From NCBI GenBank assembly GCA_023413555.1, contig JAEZPG010000132.1:1-37861 (forward strand): DNA of 37,861 nt, in the 5' to 3' direction. Position 1 is the first letter of the stretch, and the number at the start of each line of letters is the position of its first letter. The notes beneath the pieces were generated by a model. The model saw nothing but the letters and a program-made list of their open reading frames with translations. It had not been told where the DNA came from and did no database searches. Positions 8,227-16,165 of the stretch are shown in pieces. Source of the stretch: Bacillota bacterium (GTDB lineage: Bacteria; Bacillota; Clostridia; Lachnospirales; Lachnospiraceae). A program made the position numbers and the translations under genes.

Positions 8227-9903
8227 TTATTTTTTTATGTCATCTTCTGTAAACACTTCACTAATCGCGGCCCCTGGTGCTACCATTGGCCATACTTTGT
8301 CATCTGAGTCAAGAACACATTCAATCACAACTGGTCCATGGGTTGAAATAGCTTTTTGCAAAACAGTTTCTACTTCTTCTGGTTTGGTCACTCGATAAGC
8401 AGTAGCTCCCATTGCCTCCGCTACCTTCACATAATCTAGTTTATCATTTAACACAGTATAAGAATATCGCTCCCCATAAAATATGGTCTGCCACTGACGA
8501 ACCATTCCAAGAACATGATTATTAAAAATAATCTCTATTATTGGTACATTATAACGAACTGCTGTGGCAATTTCATTCATATTCATACGGAAACATCCGT
8601 CTCCAGCAATGTTGATAACAGTCTTATCTGGGCAGCCATATTTGGCTCCAATGCAGGCCCCCAAACCATAGCCCATTGTTCCAAGTCCACCTGAAGTAAG
8701 GAATGTCCTAGGCATCTTGTATTTGTAAAACTGTGCAGCCCACATCTGATGTTGTCCTACCTCAGTAGTGATAATTGCATCACCTTTTGTCAACTCATAA
8801 AGCTTATCAATAATGTAAGGTCCAGTTAACTTCTCCTTGTGATAGGTGAGAGGATAGTTATTCTTCATTTCCATCACATGTTCTATCCATAGACTATGAT
8901 CTTGTTTGTCTAACTGGCTGTTTACTACTTTAAGAACCTCTTTTATATCACCAATAAGGCTTTGATCCACGTTTACATTTTTATTGATCTCAGCCGGATC
9001 AATATCAATATGTACGATCTTGGCATTCTTGGCAAACTTCTTAACATTGCCAGTAACACGGTCAGAAAACCTTACTCCAATGGCAATTAACAAGTCACAC
9101 TGTGTCACACTAAGGTTAGATGTTTTAGTTCCATGCATTCCTAACATGCCCGTATAATATGGGTTTTCTCCATCAAATGCACCTTTTCCCATAAGGGTAT
9201 CTGCAACAGGTGCATCTACTTTCTTAACAAATTCCGCTAATTCTTGTTGAGCTTCAGAGATAACAGCTCCGCCACCCACAAAAATCACAGGCTTCTGACT
9301 CTTGTGGATAAGCTTAAGAACCTTCTTCACGTCATCATGATCAATAGTATCAGAAACACGTTTCACTTCCTTAGGAATCACCTTTTTATACTCTGCCTTA
9401 TTGGCGGTTACATCCTTGGCAATATCTACCAGCACCGGTCCTGGTCTACCCGATTTAGCAATCGTAAAGGCTCTTCTTAATGTATCTGCTAACTTATCTA
9501 CATCCTTAACAATATAATTATGTTTTGTAATTGGCATAGTAATTCCTGCTATATCTACTTCTTGGAAGCTATCTTTGCCAAGAAGAGGAACTGTTACATT
9601 GCCAGTAATGGCTACCATAGGTACGGAATCCATATAAGCAGTAGCGATTCCTGTAACCAGGTTTGTTGCTCCCGGGCCGGAGGTGGCCAGACAAACGCCT
9701 ACTTTACCTGTAGCCCTTGCGTATCCATCAGCTGCATGGGCTGCCCCCTGCTCATGAGAGGTCAGTACATGATTAATTTCATCCTTATGACGATATAATT
9801 CATCATATATATTTAATACACTTCCTCCTGGATACCCAAAAATGGTATTGCACCCTTGTTCTTTCAAACATTCAATTAGAATCTCAGAACCTGTTAATTG
9901 CAT
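8227..9903 (-). CDS. ilvB: Acetolactate synthase, catalytic (large) subunit
   Basis: Thiamine-diphosphate enzyme that joins two pyruvates (valine/leucine branch) or pyruvate and 2-oxobutyrate (isoleucine branch). 558 residues, the usual length. The catalytic Glu51 lies in TSHEQGAAHAADGYA; GKDSFQEVDIAGIT is the typical acetohydroxyacid synthase block; the ThDP motif starts GDGCFRMNMNE and ends about 28 residues later in NN. Third gene of leuB-ilvD-ilvB, 41 bases after ilvD. Its regulatory subunit gene is not adjacent but lies 11 kb away (20854-21357), in a separate unit. GAGGTG precedes the ATG. Confidence 0.97.
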   Translation of the reverse strand: MQLTGSEILIECLKEQGCNTIFGYPGGSVLNIYDELYRHKDEINHVLTSHEQGAAHAADGYARATGKVGVCLATSGPGATNLVTGIATAYMDSVPMVAITGNVTVPLLGKDSFQEVDIAGITMPITKHNYIVKDVDKLADTLRRAFTIAKSGRPGPVLVDIAKDVTANKAEYKKVIPKEVKRVSDTIDHDDVKKVLKLIHKSQKPVIFVGGGAVISEAQQELAEFVKKVDAPVADTLMGKGAFDGENPYYTGMLGMHGTKTSNLSVTQCDLLIAIGVRFSDRVTGNVKKFAKNAKIVHIDIDPAEINKNVNVDQSLIGDIKEVLKVVNSQLDKQDHSLWIEHVMEMKNNYPLTYHKEKLTGPYIIDKLYELTKGDAIITTEVGQHQMWAAQFYKYKMPRTFLTSGGLGTMGYGLGACIGAKYGCPDKTVINIAGDGCFRMNMNEIATAVRYNVPIIEIIFNNHVLGMVRQWQTIFYGERYSYTVLNDKLDYVKVAEAMGATAYRVTKPEEVETVLQKAISTHGPVVIECVLDSDDKVWPMVAPGAAISEVFTEDDIKK

Positions 9904-9944
9904 GTCACACCTCTTCCTCGTAATCCATACTTTATTACATTCTA

Positions 9945-11615
9945 TTATTTATGTGGTACTTCAAGAATAGCTCCACGATTACCGGATGTAACCATAGCAG
10001 TATAACGTGCTAAGTAACCTGTAGTAATCCTTGGCTCTCTAGGCTGCCATTTTGCGCGGCGAACTGCCAGTTCTTCATCAGAAACATCTACATTAAGGCT
10101 ATTGGCTGGGATATCAATTTTAATAATATCTCCTTCTTCAATCAGTGCAATTGGTCCCCCTACTGCAGCCTCTGGAGATACGTGACCAATAGAAGCACCT
10201 CTGGAGGCTCCTGAAAAACGACCGTCGGTAATCAATGCTACAGAAGACCCTAGTCCCATACCCGCAATCGCTGATGTTGGATTCAGCATTTCTCTCATTC
10301 CTGGACCACCTTTAGGCCCTTCATAGCGAATGACAACTACGTCCCCTGCTATAATCTTACCATCTTTGATTGCTGTAATAGCGTCCTCTTCACAGTCAAA
10401 TACTCTGGCAGGGCCCTCATGTACCATCATCTCAGGAACTACTGCAGAACGTTTTACAACACCGGAGTCCGGAGCAATATTACCCTTTAATACAGCAATA
10501 CCACCAGTTTCACTATATGGGTTCTCTACTGGACGGATAACCTGAGGATTACGGTTTACACAACCTTTGATATTCTCTCCCATAGTTTTACCAGTTACTG
10601 TCATACCATCTAAGTATAATAGATTCTTCTTAGTCAATTCACTCATTACAGCATATACACCACCGGCTTCATTTAGATCCTCCATATAAGTAGGACCTGC
10701 TGGTGCAAGGTGACATAGGTTAGGTGTCTTAGCACTAATACTGTTGGCTATATCTACGTTAAGCTCTACTCCTGCTTCATGAGCAACGGCTGGTAAGTGG
10801 AGCATACTGTTGGTAGAACATCCAAGAGCCATATCTACTGTTAAGGCGTTCATAAAGGAATTTTCTGTCATAATATCTCTTGGACATATGTTCTTGTTAA
10901 CCAATTCCATTACTTGCATTCCAGCATGCTTAGCAAGCTTAATTCTCTCGGAGTATACTGCAGGAATGGTTCCATTACCTCTAAGTCCCATTCCTAAAGC
11001 TTCTGTCAAACAGTTCATAGAGTTTGCAGTGTACATACCAGAACAGGATCCGCAGGTTGGGCATACCTTATTTTCAAATTCTTCTACTTCCTCTTCTGTC
11101 ATGTTCCCAGCTGCACAGGCACCAACCGCCTCAAACATACTGGAAAGACTTCTCTTCTGTCCCTTTACATGGCCGGCAAGCATTGGACCACCACTGACAA
11201 ATACAGTAGGAATATTTACTCTGGCTGCTGCCATAAGTAAACCAGGAACATTTTTATCACAGTTAGGAACCATTACAAGACCATCAAAGGCATGAGCCAT
11301 AGCCATTGCCTCTGTAGAATCTGCAATTAAGTCTCTGGTTACTAAGCTATATTTCATTCCGGTATGTCCCATGGCGATACCATCACATACTGCAATTGCA
11401 GGGAATACAATAGGAGTTCCTCCAGCCATAGCAACACCGAGCTTCACAGCTTCTACGATTTTATCCAGATTCATATGTCCTGGAACAATCTCATTATAGG
11501 AACTGACAATACCGATTAGTGGTCTGTCCATTTCTTCTTTGGTTAATCCTAATGCATTGAATAGGGATCTGTGTGGCGCTTGGGCCATTCCTTTTTTTAC
11601 TTGATCACTTCTCAT
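9945..11615 (-). CDS. ilvD: Dihydroxyacid dehydratase
   Basis: Iron-sulfur enzyme that dehydrates 2,3-dihydroxy-3-methylvalerate/isovalerate, the third step of isoleucine and valine synthesis. With the start at 11615 it has 556 residues; an ATG 13 codons upstream overlaps the end of leuB, whereas AAAGGA lies 8 bases before 11615. Cluster cysteines are seen in PNCDKNVPG (Cys119) and CPTCGSCSGMYTANSMN (185-201). At the position where plant and mycobacterial [2Fe-2S] enzymes have a third Cys, this protein reads VPGHMNL with His, as in E. coli IlvD. An oxygen-labile [4Fe-4S] type is therefore likely, in keeping with an anaerobe. 28 bases after leuB in the same operon. Confidence 0.96.
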   Translation of the reverse strand: MRSDQVKKGMAQAPHRSLFNALGLTKEEMDRPLIGIVSSYNEIVPGHMNLDKIVEAVKLGVAMAGGTPIVFPAIAVCDGIAMGHTGMKYSLVTRDLIADSTEAMAMAHAFDGLVMVPNCDKNVPGLLMAAARVNIPTVFVSGGPMLAGHVKGQKRSLSSMFEAVGACAAGNMTEEEVEEFENKVCPTCGSCSGMYTANSMNCLTEALGMGLRGNGTIPAVYSERIKLAKHAGMQVMELVNKNICPRDIMTENSFMNALTVDMALGCSTNSMLHLPAVAHEAGVELNVDIANSISAKTPNLCHLAPAGPTYMEDLNEAGGVYAVMSELTKKNLLYLDGMTVTGKTMGENIKGCVNRNPQVIRPVENPYSETGGIAVLKGNIAPDSGVVKRSAVVPEMMVHEGPARVFDCEEDAITAIKDGKIIAGDVVVIRYEGPKGGPGMREMLNPTSAIAGMGLGSSVALITDGRFSGASRGASIGHVSPEAAVGGPIALIEEGDIIKIDIPANSLNVDVSDEELAVRRAKWQPREPRITTGYLARYTAMVTSGNRGAILEVPHK

Positions 11616-11643
11616 TATAATCATCCTTTCTATTCGATATGGC

Positions 11644-12732
11644 TTACTTTGCAATTCTATCTGCTACTAAGTCTCCCATTTCTATTGTACCGACTAAAGT
11701 CTTTCCTTCTGACATAATGTCTATGGTTCGATAATCATCCTTTAATACCTGTTTTACTGCATTTTCAATTGCATCAGCTTCCTCCATCAAATCAAATGAG
11801 TAACGAAGCATCATGGCTGCACTTAATATAGTTGCAATTGGGTTAGCTTTATTCTGCCCTGCAATATCAGGAGCTGAGCCATGACTTGGTTCATAGAGAC
11901 CTAACTTGGTCTCTCCAAGGCTGGCACTGGCCAACATTCCTATGGAGCCGGTAACCATGCTAGCCTCATCTGAAAGAATATCACCAAACATATTCTCCGT
12001 AAGAATCACGTCAAACTGAGTAGGATCCTTTACAAGCTGCATGGCACAATTGTCAACCAACATATCTGACAATTCTACTTCTGGGTAATCTTTGGATACT
12101 TCCTTAACCACACTTCTCCAAAGTCTAGAGGAGTCTAGTACATTGGCCTTATCCACACTACATACTTTCTTATTACGCTTCATCGCAATATCAAATCCCC
12201 ATTTAGCAATTCTTCTTATTTCATTTTCGTCATATGTAAGAGTATCGATCGCTTTTCTAACTCCATTCTCCTCTACTGTCTTGCGCTCTCCAAAGTAGAG
12301 GCCACCAGTTAGTTCTCTCATCACTACAAAATCGAAGCCATTTCTAACAATGCTGTCTTTCAGTGGACAGGCTCCCTTTAATTCATGAAATAAAACTGCT
12401 GGTCTTATGTTAGCAAATAGGTTCAGGCCTTTTCGTATCTGAAGAAGTCCTGCTTCAGGACGTCTGTCAGGTGGGAGCTCATACCAATTAGACTCACCTA
12501 CATTGCCACCTACTGCTCCAAGAAGTATAGAGTCACTGGCTTTCGCTGTCTCTAATGCTTCCTTTGTTAAAGGGTAGCCGGTTGCATCAATACTGGCGCC
12601 ACCCATCAAAACCTCTGTATATGTAAAGGAATGACCGTAAACACAACCTACTTTGTTAAGTATCTTAGTTGCTTCCTTTATTATTTCTGGACCTATTCCA
12701 TCTCCAGGAATTACTGCTATATTATATTGCAT
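11644..12732 (-). CDS. leuB: 3-isopropylmalate dehydrogenase
   Basis: NAD-dependent oxidative decarboxylase of leucine synthesis. 362 residues. Hallmarks are the opening AVIPGDGIGPEI, the RELTGGLYFGE block that separates LeuB from isocitrate dehydrogenase, SVDKANVLDSSRLWR, the metal-binding GDILSDEASM, and EPSHGSAPDIAGQNKANP near the NAD site. It is the first gene of leuB-ilvD-ilvB. A consensus promoter lies about 200 bases upstream and a strong hairpin with T run lies between promoter and gene, so expression is probably controlled by attenuation. AAGGA is 9 bases before the ATG. Confidence 0.97.
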   Translation of the reverse strand: MQYNIAVIPGDGIGPEIIKEATKILNKVGCVYGHSFTYTEVLMGGASIDATGYPLTKEALETAKASDSILLGAVGGNVGESNWYELPPDRRPEAGLLQIRKGLNLFANIRPAVLFHELKGACPLKDSIVRNGFDFVVMRELTGGLYFGERKTVEENGVRKAIDTLTYDENEIRRIAKWGFDIAMKRNKKVCSVDKANVLDSSRLWRSVVKEVSKDYPEVELSDMLVDNCAMQLVKDPTQFDVILTENMFGDILSDEASMVTGSIGMLASASLGETKLGLYEPSHGSAPDIAGQNKANPIATILSAAMMLRYSFDLMEEADAIENAVKQVLKDDYRTIDIMSEGKTLVGTIEMGDLVADRIAK

Positions 12733-12780
12733 CGTTAAACATCCTTTCTTATAATACTAATTTGTAGACCAATGGGTATG

Positions 12781-12813
12781 AAAAAGCCCTAAGTAAGAAT
12801 TCTTACTTAGGGC
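12781..12813 (-). terminator. Perfect-palindrome terminator in the leuB leader
   Basis: Bases 12786-12813 (GCCCTAAGTAAG and its exact complement around AATT) form a 28-base perfect palindrome. On the minus strand five T follow. It sits downstream of the leuB promoter and about 50 bases before the leuB start, so it must be bypassed for leuB expression. It would also end transcripts from the small acidic gene upstream. Confidence 0.85.
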
Positions 12814-12861
12814 AACATTAGTTCTTTTACACATTCCAAGATATAGACAAACTTCGGTTGT

Positions 12862-12876
12862 CTTTTTCAGAGAATT
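12862..12876. promoter_or_regulatory. CodY-like box in the leuB leader
   Basis: CTTTTTCAGAGAATT matches the CodY consensus AATTTTCWGAAAATT at 12 of 15 positions. It lies about 50 bases downstream of the expected leuB transcription start, where CodY acts as a roadblock in other Firmicutes. Whether this organism has CodY cannot be seen here. Confidence 0.3.
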
Positions 12877-12927
12877 CAGTGATACGTACTCGTCCTTATC
12901 ATCGGTTTATTCGATGAAGTTATCGAC

Positions 12928-12956
12928 ATTATAAATGATTCTTCCTGTTCTGTCAA
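12928..12956 (-). promoter_or_regulatory. Consensus promoter of leuB-ilvD-ilvB
   Basis: Minus-strand perfect TTGACA (12951-12956), 17-base spacer and perfect TATAAT (12928-12933). It begins only 37 bases after the stop codon of the acidic ORF. Confidence 0.88.
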
Positions 12957-12992
12957 TAGCTCTGGTTAAACTCTCTTCAAACTACAATGCAT

Positions 12993-13181
12993 CTATTCAT
13001 CTCTCTCATCAAATTGGCCTTCGATGAAATCCTCATACTCATCTTCCATATCTTCCGCGTAATCGTACTCATCTTCTGCGTCTTCATAATCCTCGTATTC
13101 GTCCCCATAAGAATCCTCCATGGAGTCTCCTCGATCATCAAAGTCGTAAAATTCATCGTCAAATTGATCGTTATTCTTCAT
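12993..13181 (-). CDS. Small, extremely acidic protein of unknown function
   Basis: A 62-residue product, almost all Asp, Glu and Tyr after MKNNDQFDDEFYDF, with patterns such as YGDEYEDYED and EDEYEDF. No signal peptide, membrane segment or Cys is visible. I chose the ATG at 13181 because AAGGAG lies 7 bases upstream; the longer frame to 13238 has no such site. The good ribosome binding site and full use of the frame support a real gene. It lies between leuD and the leuB promoter, in the same direction. I do not recognise the family; disorder or binding of cations or basic proteins would fit the composition, but nothing proves it. Confidence 0.6.
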   Translation of the reverse strand: MKNNDQFDDEFYDFDDRGDSMEDSYGDEYEDYEDAEDEYDYAEDMEDEYEDFIEGQFDERDE

Positions 13182-13397
13182 AAATTGGCTCCTTTCATAA
13201 TCTTTCATGTATCTGATATGATATTGTATTACAGCCACTATTCTTACCTATATCCAGTATTTTATACATGGATTAGGAAGAAATAAAAAGATAGATTCCT
13301 ACCCTTTTTTTGAAAATATTTATAATACTATGATGAATTCTTCATAATTTATAGTTCCTTATATACTTATAAGATTCACTATTAAACAACAGAAACA

Positions 13398-13419
13398 GGC
13401 ATAGCCAAATGACTATGCC
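13398..13419 (-). terminator. Probable terminator of leuCD
   Basis: GGCATAG (13398-13404) and CTATGCC (13413-13419) form a 7-base-pair stem with an 8-base loop, 52 bases after the leuD stop. On the minus strand TGTTTCTGTT follows, a weak T tract. A second small hairpin, CGATTC/GAATCG at 13444-13458, lies nearer the stop. Confidence 0.55.
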
Positions 13420-13470
13420 AATTTCCTATTTTCCTTCTATGTCCGATTCTACGAATCGTTTGATTAATAC

Positions 13471-13956
13471 CTACTGTTGATTAATATAATTCATCAGACC
13501 CTCTGCTTCTATTATCTTCTGCATAAATTCAGGGAATGCCTGGCCTTTAAATTCGTGACCAGTTGTAATATCATGAATAATACCTGTATCAAAATCTATC
13601 TCTACCTCATCACCAGCATCAATATTCTTTGCTGCTTCTGGACATTCAATAATAGGCAATCCTATATTTATAGAATTACGATAAAAAATTCTAGCAAAAG
13701 TCTCTGCTATAACACAGCTCACCCCTGCAGCTTTTATTGCAATTGGGGCATGTTCTCTGGAAGAACCGCATCCAAAATTCTTGTTAGCCACTATAATGTC
13801 GCCTTTATTCATCCGTTTTGTAAATTCTGGATCAATATCCTCCATACAATTCTTCGCTAACTCGGCTGGGTCAGAAGAATTGAGATATCTAGCAGGAATT
13901 ATTACATCTGTATCCACATTATCTCCATATTTATGAACTTTACCTAAAGCCTTCAT
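13471..13956 (-). CDS. leuD: 3-isopropylmalate dehydratase, small subunit
   Basis: Swivel subunit of isopropylmalate isomerase, which pairs with LeuC to convert 2-isopropylmalate to 3-isopropylmalate. 161 residues, the short form found with 420-residue LeuC proteins in clostridia and archaea. GDNVDTDVIIPARYL and the FGCGSSREHAP substrate loop are diagnostic. GGGAGG precedes the start. It follows leuC after a 176-base spacer that holds a hairpin (14063-14086), a longer gap than usual for this pair. Confidence 0.97.
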   Translation of the reverse strand: MKALGKVHKYGDNVDTDVIIPARYLNSSDPAELAKNCMEDIDPEFTKRMNKGDIIVANKNFGCGSSREHAPIAIKAAGVSCVIAETFARIFYRNSINIGLPIIECPEAAKNIDAGDEVEIDFDTGIIHDITTGHEFKGQAFPEFMQKIIEAEGLMNYINQQ

Positions 13957-14062
13957 AGATATCCTCCCTCTAAAAAATGGTACGTATCACAACTAATGTT
14001 GCATAAATTATCACTGATTATATTTATTTTAATGAGTTGAACCGCGTCAAACAGCTCGATTT

Positions 14063-14086
14063 GTCTCTGATATTGCTGTCAGAAAC
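14063..14086 (-). other. Intercistronic hairpin between leuC and leuD
   Basis: GTCTCTGA (14063-14070) and TCAGAAAC (14079-14086) form an 8-base-pair stem in minus-strand RNA (one G-U pair), with an 8-base loop. No T run follows, so it is not a typical terminator. It may mark RNA processing or stability within leuCD; no promoter for leuD was convincing in the 13957-14132 spacer. Confidence 0.4.
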
Positions 14087-14132
14087 GAAACCTCCATTTC
14101 TAAAGATTTTGTTGCACCTTGTAATAACACAT

Positions 14133-15398
14133 TTACATTCCAATATCAGATGGTTGGCTAATATATCCAGTAACGGCACTTGCCGCTGCTACTGCAGGGC
14201 TTGCCAAATATACTTCTGATTCTATATGTCCCATTCTACCAACAAAATTACGATTGGTTGTGGAAATTGCCCTTTCTCCAGCTGCCAATATTCCCATATG
14301 GCCACCTAGACATGGACCACAGGTTGGAGTAGATACAACTGCACCAGCCTTAATAAAGGTCTGGGTCAAACCTTCTTCTATCGATTGCAAGTAAATTGCT
14401 TGAGTTGCAGGAATTACAATAACGCGAAGTCCTTTTGCCACATGGCGTCCCTTAAGCACCTTGGCTGCTATACGCAAATCTTCAATTCTGCCATTGGTAC
14501 AAGACCCAATCACAACCTGGTCGATTTTTACCTGTCCTGCATCCTTTACTAACTTTGTATTCTCAGGTAAATGTGGGAATGCAACAGTAGGCTCTAGCTC
14601 GCTTAAATCAATCGTATAGGTTTCATCATATTCTGCATCTTCATCAGCTTCATAGATGGTATAATTCTTTTGTGAATGTTCATTCATATAAGCAATCGTT
14701 AATTCATCAACCGGGAAGATTCCATTCTTTGCACCAGCCTCTATTGCCATATTGGCAATAGTAAAACGATCGTCCATGGAAAGATTTTTAATACCGGCTC
14801 CAGTAAACTCCATAGATTTATAAAGAGCTCCATCCACTCCAATCATTCCAATGATATGTAAAATCACATCTTTACCACTAACCCATTTATTAGGCTTACC
14901 TGTCAGTACAAACTTAATGGCAGAAGGCACCTTAAACCATGCCTTACCAGTAATCATACCAGCACCCATATCAGTCGAACCAACTCCTGTGGAAAAAGCT
15001 CCTAGTGCTCCATAGGTACAGGTATGGGAGTCTGCTCCAATACAGGTCTCCCCGGCTACAATCAAGCCTTTTTCAGGAAGCAAAGCATGCTCGATTCCCA
15101 TCTCTCCTACTTCGAAATAATTAGTTATATTATGTTTTATAGCGTATTCCCTAACACATTTACAATGTTCTGCAGATTTAATATCCTTATTTGGAGCAAA
15201 GTGGTCAGGTACTAGTGCAATTTTATCTTTATCAAATACTGTCTTCTTATTCAACTTTTCTACTTCATGAATAGCAACAGGACCGGTGATATCATTGGCT
15301 AAAACTAAATCAAGATTAGCCTCAATCAACTGCCCGGCAATCACTTTATCTAAACCAGCATGGGCAGCTAGAATTTTCTGTGTCATAGTCATTCCCAT
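14133..15398 (-). CDS. leuC: 3-isopropylmalate dehydratase, large subunit
   Basis: Aconitase-family [4Fe-4S] subunit of isopropylmalate isomerase. The 421-residue length is the short LeuC/HacA type. Cluster cysteines lie in VIGSCTNGR and in the TPTCGPCLGGHMG block; ADSHTCTYGALG is the family signature. The start at 15398 has AAAGGAGG 8 bases upstream. A longer frame to 15527 runs back over the promoter and LysR site and was not used. Transcribed away from the acetyltransferase-lysR pair. Confidence 0.97.
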   Translation of the reverse strand: MGMTMTQKILAAHAGLDKVIAGQLIEANLDLVLANDITGPVAIHEVEKLNKKTVFDKDKIALVPDHFAPNKDIKSAEHCKCVREYAIKHNITNYFEVGEMGIEHALLPEKGLIVAGETCIGADSHTCTYGALGAFSTGVGSTDMGAGMITGKAWFKVPSAIKFVLTGKPNKWVSGKDVILHIIGMIGVDGALYKSMEFTGAGIKNLSMDDRFTIANMAIEAGAKNGIFPVDELTIAYMNEHSQKNYTIYEADEDAEYDETYTIDLSELEPTVAFPHLPENTKLVKDAGQVKIDQVVIGSCTNGRIEDLRIAAKVLKGRHVAKGLRVIVIPATQAIYLQSIEEGLTQTFIKAGAVVSTPTCGPCLGGHMGILAAGERAISTTNRNFVGRMGHIESEVYLASPAVAAASAVTGYISQPSDIGM

Positions 15399-15422
15399 TA
15401 CATCAACCTCCTTTAATACTCT

Positions 15423-15437
15423 TATTCTCTGACTATT
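15423..15437. promoter_or_regulatory. Weak CodY-like box upstream of leuC
   Basis: On the minus strand AATAGTCAGAGAATA matches the CodY consensus at 11 of 15 positions and shares TCAGAGAAT with the box in the leuB leader. It overlaps the expected leuC transcription start. Confidence 0.22.
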
Positions 15438-15440
15438 GAA

Positions 15441-15449
15441 AGTATAGCA
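15441..15449 (-). promoter_or_regulatory. Extended -10 promoter of leuCD
   Basis: TGCTATACT on the minus strand (-10 TATACT at 15441-15446) without a recognisable -35 box at 17 bases. This fits an activator-dependent promoter. Confidence 0.5.
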
Positions 15450-15490
15450 TACAATTTGATATAATAATAATACTAAATTTGCATAGAAGC

Positions 15491-15507
15491 TATAACATAA
15501 AGTTATA
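15491..15507. promoter_or_regulatory. LysR-type operator between leuC and the acetyltransferase gene
   Basis: TATAACATAAAGTTATA is a perfect 6-5-6 dyad of T-N11-A form. Its centre is about 65 bases before the expected leuC transcription start, the classic recognition-site position for LysR activators. The LysR gene at 16166 is the likely binder. Confidence 0.6.
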
Positions 15508-15557
15508 TGCTTGCATGGTAATACCAATAATTAGTTACTCATTGAAAGGGCGATTGA

Positions 15558-16151
15558 ATGAAGCACAATATATCCTTAGCTACAGAAGGAGATGCTGAAG
15601 AAATTCTGAGGATTTATGCACCATATATTGAAAATACAGTAATCTCTTATGAATATAATGTTCCAAGCCTTGAAGAATTCAGACAACGGATAAAATCCAC
15701 TATAATCCAATATCCTTATCTGGTTTATAGAGTAGATTCCCATATCGTAGGTTATGCCTATGCGTCATCATTTAAAACCAGGGCTGCCTTTTCTTGGGAT
15801 GTGGAAACCTCCATATATATACATCCGGACTATCATCATACTGGAATTGCAATGAAACTTTACCAGGCACTCATTGAATTATTAAGGCTTCAAGGATACT
15901 ACCATATCTATGTTTATATCTCCTACCCAAATGAACCAAGTATAAAGTTCCATGAGAAATGTGGTTTTACCACTTGTGCTATGTATAAAAAAACCGGATA
16001 TAAACTAGGTGCTTGGCGAGATCTGATATGTATGGATTTATGCTTATGTACTTTGGAGGAATTAGACGCAAATGTTTTACCTAAAGAATGTATCCCAATC
16101 ACAGCGTTAAATGAAGAGACCATAGAAAAAGTACTTATTGCAAATAGTTAA
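15558..16151 (+). CDS. Phosphinothricin/methionine-sulfone type GNAT N-acetyltransferase
   Basis: 197-residue GNAT protein of the PAT/MnaT (YncA) group, which acetylates the amino group of glutamate or methionine analogues with acetyl-CoA. The IYAPYIENTVISYEYNVPS start, the VGYAYAS strand, SIYIHPDYHHTGIAMKLY (acetyl-CoA loop; the usual RGRG/RGxG is replaced by HHTG) and GFTTCAMYKKTGYKLGAWRD are all typical. The tail after about residue 170 is an extra 25 residues. AAAGGG precedes the ATG. It is divergent from leuC and 14 bases ahead of lysR, so the two form a unit. Native substrate is unknown. Confidence 0.85.
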   Translation: MKHNISLATEGDAEEILRIYAPYIENTVISYEYNVPSLEEFRQRIKSTIIQYPYLVYRVDSHIVGYAYASSFKTRAAFSWDVETSIYIHPDYHHTGIAMKLYQALIELLRLQGYYHIYVYISYPNEPSIKFHEKCGFTTCAMYKKTGYKLGAWRDLICMDLCLCTLEELDANVLPKECIPITALNEETIEKVLIANS

Positions 16152-16165
16152 GAAAGGATGAAAAA

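Larger units (their letters stand above)
12733..12921 (-). promoter_or_regulatory. 5' leader of leuB-ilvD-ilvB with probable attenuator
   Basis: About 190 bases separate the expected transcription start (near 12921) from leuB. In RNA order the leader can form TCATCG/CGATGA, then an AGACAA/TTGTCT hairpin, then the terminator at 12781-12813. An eight-codon frame starting ATGATAAGGACG is present but holds no Leu codon and lacks a clear ribosome binding site. No GGTGG-type T-box core is present. The anti-terminator partner is not obvious, so the trigger is unknown. Confidence 0.5.

Noticed and set aside
10810..11295. 161-codon plus-strand ORF
   Set aside because: Antisense shadow of ilvD; the ilvD protein is fully conserved across this stretch.
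12733..12921. T-box riboswitch before leuB
   Set aside because: A stretch resembles the base of stem I, but there is no GGTGG/T-box core and no antiterminator. I kept only a generic attenuator call.
14037..14219. 60-codon plus-strand ORF over the leuC-leuD spacer
   Set aside because: It overlaps the end of leuC, lacks a ribosome binding site and resembles no family.
15399..15527. 43-residue N-terminal extension of LeuC
   Set aside because: The extension has no ribosome binding site, covers the promoter and LysR dyad, and does not match LeuC; the ATG at 15398 has a strong site.
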